From: an uncultured Chitinophagaceae bacterium
GTDB taxonomy: Bacteria > Bacteroidota > Bacteroidia > Chitinophagales > Chitinophagaceae
Assembly (NCBI GenBank): GCA_903884185.1
Contig: CAISDV010000108.1
Span: 1 to 34,631, forward strand
Length of the DNA: 34,631 nucleotides
Direction of reading: 5' to 3'
How positions within the stretch are numbered: position 1 is the first letter of the stretch; each line of letters opens with the position of its first letter. Below are positions 32,220-34,631 of this stretch, one piece after another. The notes under the pieces are model-generated. The model ran no database searches and was not told where the DNA came from. It was given only the letters and a program-made list of their open reading frames with translations. The translations under genes and the position numbers were made by a program.

Positions 32220-34409
32220 CTATCTGAGGAAAAGTATTTCCCTGTATTTAGGAAGCGTCCAGTTATCATCATTTACCAGGTGTTCCAGTTTGTCTACGTG
32301 ATAGCGTATCTCATCAAAGAAAACTTCTTTTACCTGGCTGCAATAAGCGATCGCTTTGGTGCGGGTATCGGTCATATTATTCACGATCTTTCTTGCTTCT
32401 ACCATTGCATTTACTTTTTCGTAGATCACCTGTATATGTTCGCTTACTTCTTTCAGGATGGCCAACTGGCTTTTATATGAACCTTCAGGAAGCCCTGCAG
32501 TTTTTAACCCGTTGATATTTTCCAGCAATTCATTCTGATATCCAATGGCTGTAGGAAGGATATGGTTGATGGCAAGATCACCCATGATGCGGGCTTCGAT
32601 CTGTACCTTTTTGATATATTTTTCCAGCTCTATCTCATGGCGTGCTTCCAGTTCTGAATGTGTGTACACATGATTGCTTTCAAATAAATGCTTCGCTTTT
32701 TTAGTGACCATCGCATCCAATGCAAGTGGTGTAGTACGAACATTGGGAAGCCCGCGGCGTTCTGCTTCGTGGTGCCATTCATCGCTGTATCCATCGCCTT
32801 CAAACAAAACTTTTTTACTGTCAACTATACTTTTCTGTATCACCTGCATGATCGCTACTTCTTTCTTGTCGCCTTTTTCTATCAATGCATCCACATCTTT
32901 TTTGAAATTCTTTAATGTTTCTGCCATGATGCTGTTTAACACGGTCATCGCATTAGAACAGTTCGCAGCAGAACCCACTGCACGGAATTCAAATTTATTT
33001 CCTGTGAAGGCAAAAGGAGAGGTCCGGTTCCTGTCTGTATTGTCAAGCATCAGTTCAGGAATAGAACGGTGTATATCTAATTTGAGGATGGCTTCATCCT
33101 GTTCATCAAATTTATTGTTTACGCGCGATTCAATTTCATCCAGCACTTTTGAAAGATACTGCCCAACAAAAACAGAGATGATCGCAGGCGGGGCTTCATT
33201 TGCGCCCAAACGATGGTCATTTCCCGCTGATGCAATAGATGCTCTCACCAGGTCAGAATAATCATGCACAGCTTTGATCGTATTCACGAAAAATGTGAGG
33301 AACATTAAATTGGTCTTGGGAGTTTTGCCGGGGGCGAGGAGGTTTACGCCTGTATCCGTAGCCATGCTCCAGTTATTATGTTTGCCACTTCCGTTGATGC
33401 CCGCAAATGGTTTTTCATGCATCAGCACGCGCAACTTGTGACGGCGTGCAACACGGTCCATAATATCCATCAGCAAGGCGTTGTGGTCAACAGCCACACT
33501 TACTTCTTCAAATATCGGTGCGCACTCAAACTGTGCAGGCGCTACTTCATTATGCCTGGTACGTAATGGAATTCCTAATTTATATGATTCAGCTTCATAG
33601 TCGCGCATGAATGCATAAACCCTTTCAGGTATCGATCCAAAATAATGGTCTTCTAATTGTTGACCTTTTGCAGGTGCAGCGCCAAATACAGTACGGCCAC
33701 ATTGTACCAGGTCAGGGCGTGCATTTGCCAACGCTTCATCAATTACAAAATATTCCTGCTCCCATCCTAAAGTGGCAGTTACTTTGGTTACGTTCTTATC
33801 AAAATAATTACAAACATCCACAGCAGCTTTGTTCAAAGATTCCAGTGCTTTTAATAAAGGCGCTTTATAATCCAGCGATTCGCCGGTATAAGAAACAAAG
33901 ATGGTTGGGATACACAAAGTTTTACCCTGGCCTATCTCCATTACAAACGCGGGAGAGGAAGGGTCCCAGGCAGTATAACCTCTTGCTTCAAAAGTGGCGC
34001 GTAATCCGCCGCTTGGAAATGAAGATGCATCCGGTTCTTGCTGTATCAATGCAGCACCATCAAATTCTTCAATAGGAGTGCCATCACTTTTTATGGTGAA
34101 GAAACTATCATGTTTTTCTGCGGTGGTACCTGTCAGGGGTTGAAACCAGTGCGTAAAATGCGTAACGCCCTTGCTTTCGGCCCATGCGCGAAGCCCGTTG
34201 GATATCTGGTTGGCAACGCTACGGTCTATTCGTTTGCCACCTTTGGTACTTGTAAGAAGGCTTTTGTAGGCCTCGTCGCTTAGGTATTGGCGGGCAGTGT
34301 TGAGGGTAAAAACATTTTCCCCAAAAATGGCAGTTATCTTGGACGTACCACCATGTGCTTCATTGGGCTCGTTACTGAGGTTTCTGATAGCTTCAAATCT
34401 TAATGACAT
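32220..34409 (-). CDS. glnN: Type III glutamine synthetase (GlnN)
   Basis: A 729-aa GSIII, the large class typical of Bacteroidota and cyanobacteria, which makes glutamine from glutamate, ammonia and ATP as a large oligomer. It has the GSIII N-terminus (FGENVFTLNTARQYLSDEAYKSL), GVTHFTHWFQPLTGTTAEKHDSF, the QEYFVIDEA and HNEVAPAQFECAPIFEE catalytic segments, HEKPFAGINGSGKHNNWS (ATP/glutamate-binding), and RTSPFAFTGNKFEFRAVGS with SANCSNAMTVLN. The start is the ATG at 34409 (MSLRFEAI); the longer frame adds 17 unconserved residues. It is transcribed alone, and no nitrogen-regulatory gene lies next to it in the window. Confidence 0.96.
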   Translation of the reverse strand: MSLRFEAIRNLSNEPNEAHGGTSKITAIFGENVFTLNTARQYLSDEAYKSLLTSTKGGKRIDRSVANQISNGLRAWAESKGVTHFTHWFQPLTGTTAEKHDSFFTIKSDGTPIEEFDGAALIQQEPDASSFPSGGLRATFEARGYTAWDPSSPAFVMEIGQGKTLCIPTIFVSYTGESLDYKAPLLKALESLNKAAVDVCNYFDKNVTKVTATLGWEQEYFVIDEALANARPDLVQCGRTVFGAAPAKGQQLEDHYFGSIPERVYAFMRDYEAESYKLGIPLRTRHNEVAPAQFECAPIFEEVSVAVDHNALLMDIMDRVARRHKLRVLMHEKPFAGINGSGKHNNWSMATDTGVNLLAPGKTPKTNLMFLTFFVNTIKAVHDYSDLVRASIASAGNDHRLGANEAPPAIISVFVGQYLSKVLDEIESRVNNKFDEQDEAILKLDIHRSIPELMLDNTDRNRTSPFAFTGNKFEFRAVGSAANCSNAMTVLNSIMAETLKNFKKDVDALIEKGDKKEVAIMQVIQKSIVDSKKVLFEGDGYSDEWHHEAERRGLPNVRTTPLALDAMVTKKAKHLFESNHVYTHSELEARHEIELEKYIKKVQIEARIMGDLAINHILPTAIGYQNELLENINGLKTAGLPEGSYKSQLAILKEVSEHIQVIYEKVNAMVEARKIVNNMTDTRTKAIAYCSQVKEVFFDEIRYHVDKLEHLVNDDNWTLPKYREILFLR

Positions 34410-34631
34410 ATTTTTTTGATTTTGCGCTACAAAGAAATAGGAAATAACGCGAAGAGGCAATAAAAATCAAAGATTTGCACAAAAATCATCACTGAAAGTG
34501 GAAAACTGAATACATATATATTTTTTATATACGATATTACTCAATCCTATATCGATCCTTCGTCTCTCGTTCGTCCATCCTATATCTCTCCTGTATACCC
34601 AATTCTTTCGAGCCTATTAGAAGGTGTTAAA

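Noticed and set aside
32674-33261. 195-codon plus-strand open frame inside glnN
   Set aside because: It is the antisense shadow of a well-conserved gene; Ser/Phe-rich with no recognisable motif.
34410-34631. AT-rich right-hand end as a promoter or gene start
   Set aside because: No TAnnTTTG box at a convincing position, no open frame of note and no hairpin; I see nothing assignable.

Overview
This window reads as a chromosomal segment of a Bacteroidota bacterium, most likely order Chitinophagales (Chitinophagaceae-like). The signs are: promoter -7 boxes of the Bacteroidota type TAnnTTTG in front of several genes, almost no Shine-Dalgarno sequences, a secreted PKD-repeat protein with a type IX secretion (T9SS) sorting domain, a type III glutamine synthetase, an alpha-2-macroglobulin carrying a SusC-like signature, and several families of small dispersed intergenic repeats. 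Base composition is moderately AT-rich. I see no tRNA, rRNA, CRISPR array, transposase or prophage gene.

Layout. (1) 1-3.6 kb, plus strand: uvrA followed directly by a coupled small acidic protein. (2) 3.7-8.2 kb: an ElaA-type acetyltransferase (minus), a UGM/amine-oxidase-like flavoprotein (plus), an AT-rich orphan protein (minus), and a secreted M28 metallopeptidase (minus). (3) 8.2-16.2 kb, all minus: universal stress protein, rarA, a small membrane protein, and the three-gene transglutaminase / alpha-E / circularly permuted ATP-grasp cluster, with aspS upstream. (4) 16.4-25.3 kb, minus: a small membrane protein, a DAO-type flavoenzyme, a 2054-aa alpha-2-macroglobulin family protein, and sucD. 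(5) 25.5-28.6 kb, minus: a PKD-repeat T9SS cargo protein, divergent from (6) 28.8-31.5 kb, plus: efp-accB-accC. (7) 31.6-34.4 kb, minus: a small secreted Spy-like protein with a glycine-rich tail, then glnN.

How the genes fit together. Most are housekeeping: excision repair (uvrA), stalled-fork processing (rarA), aspartyl-tRNA charging (aspS), polyproline translation (efp), the first step of fatty-acid synthesis (accB, accC), the TCA cycle (sucD) and ammonium assimilation (glnN). The ATP-grasp/alpha-E/transglutaminase operon is the best candidate for poorly understood biochemistry: a peptide-ligation and peptide-cleavage module whose product is unknown. The envelope genes (alpha-2-macroglobulin, M28 peptidase, PKD adhesin, Spy-like protein) form the secreted fraction.

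The most unusual layer is intergenic. At least five families of short repeats occur here, and they are not placed at random. Several touch or supply stop codons (elaA, M28 peptidase, universal stress protein, alpha-2-macroglobulin, sucD). One family lies immediately before the ATG of two translation genes (aspS and efp) in the same orientation. Other points to follow up are an EF-P with arginine at position 32 in place of the usual lysine, and a SusC plug-like signature embedded in the alpha-2-macroglobulin. No interval longer than 300 bases lacks a gene.
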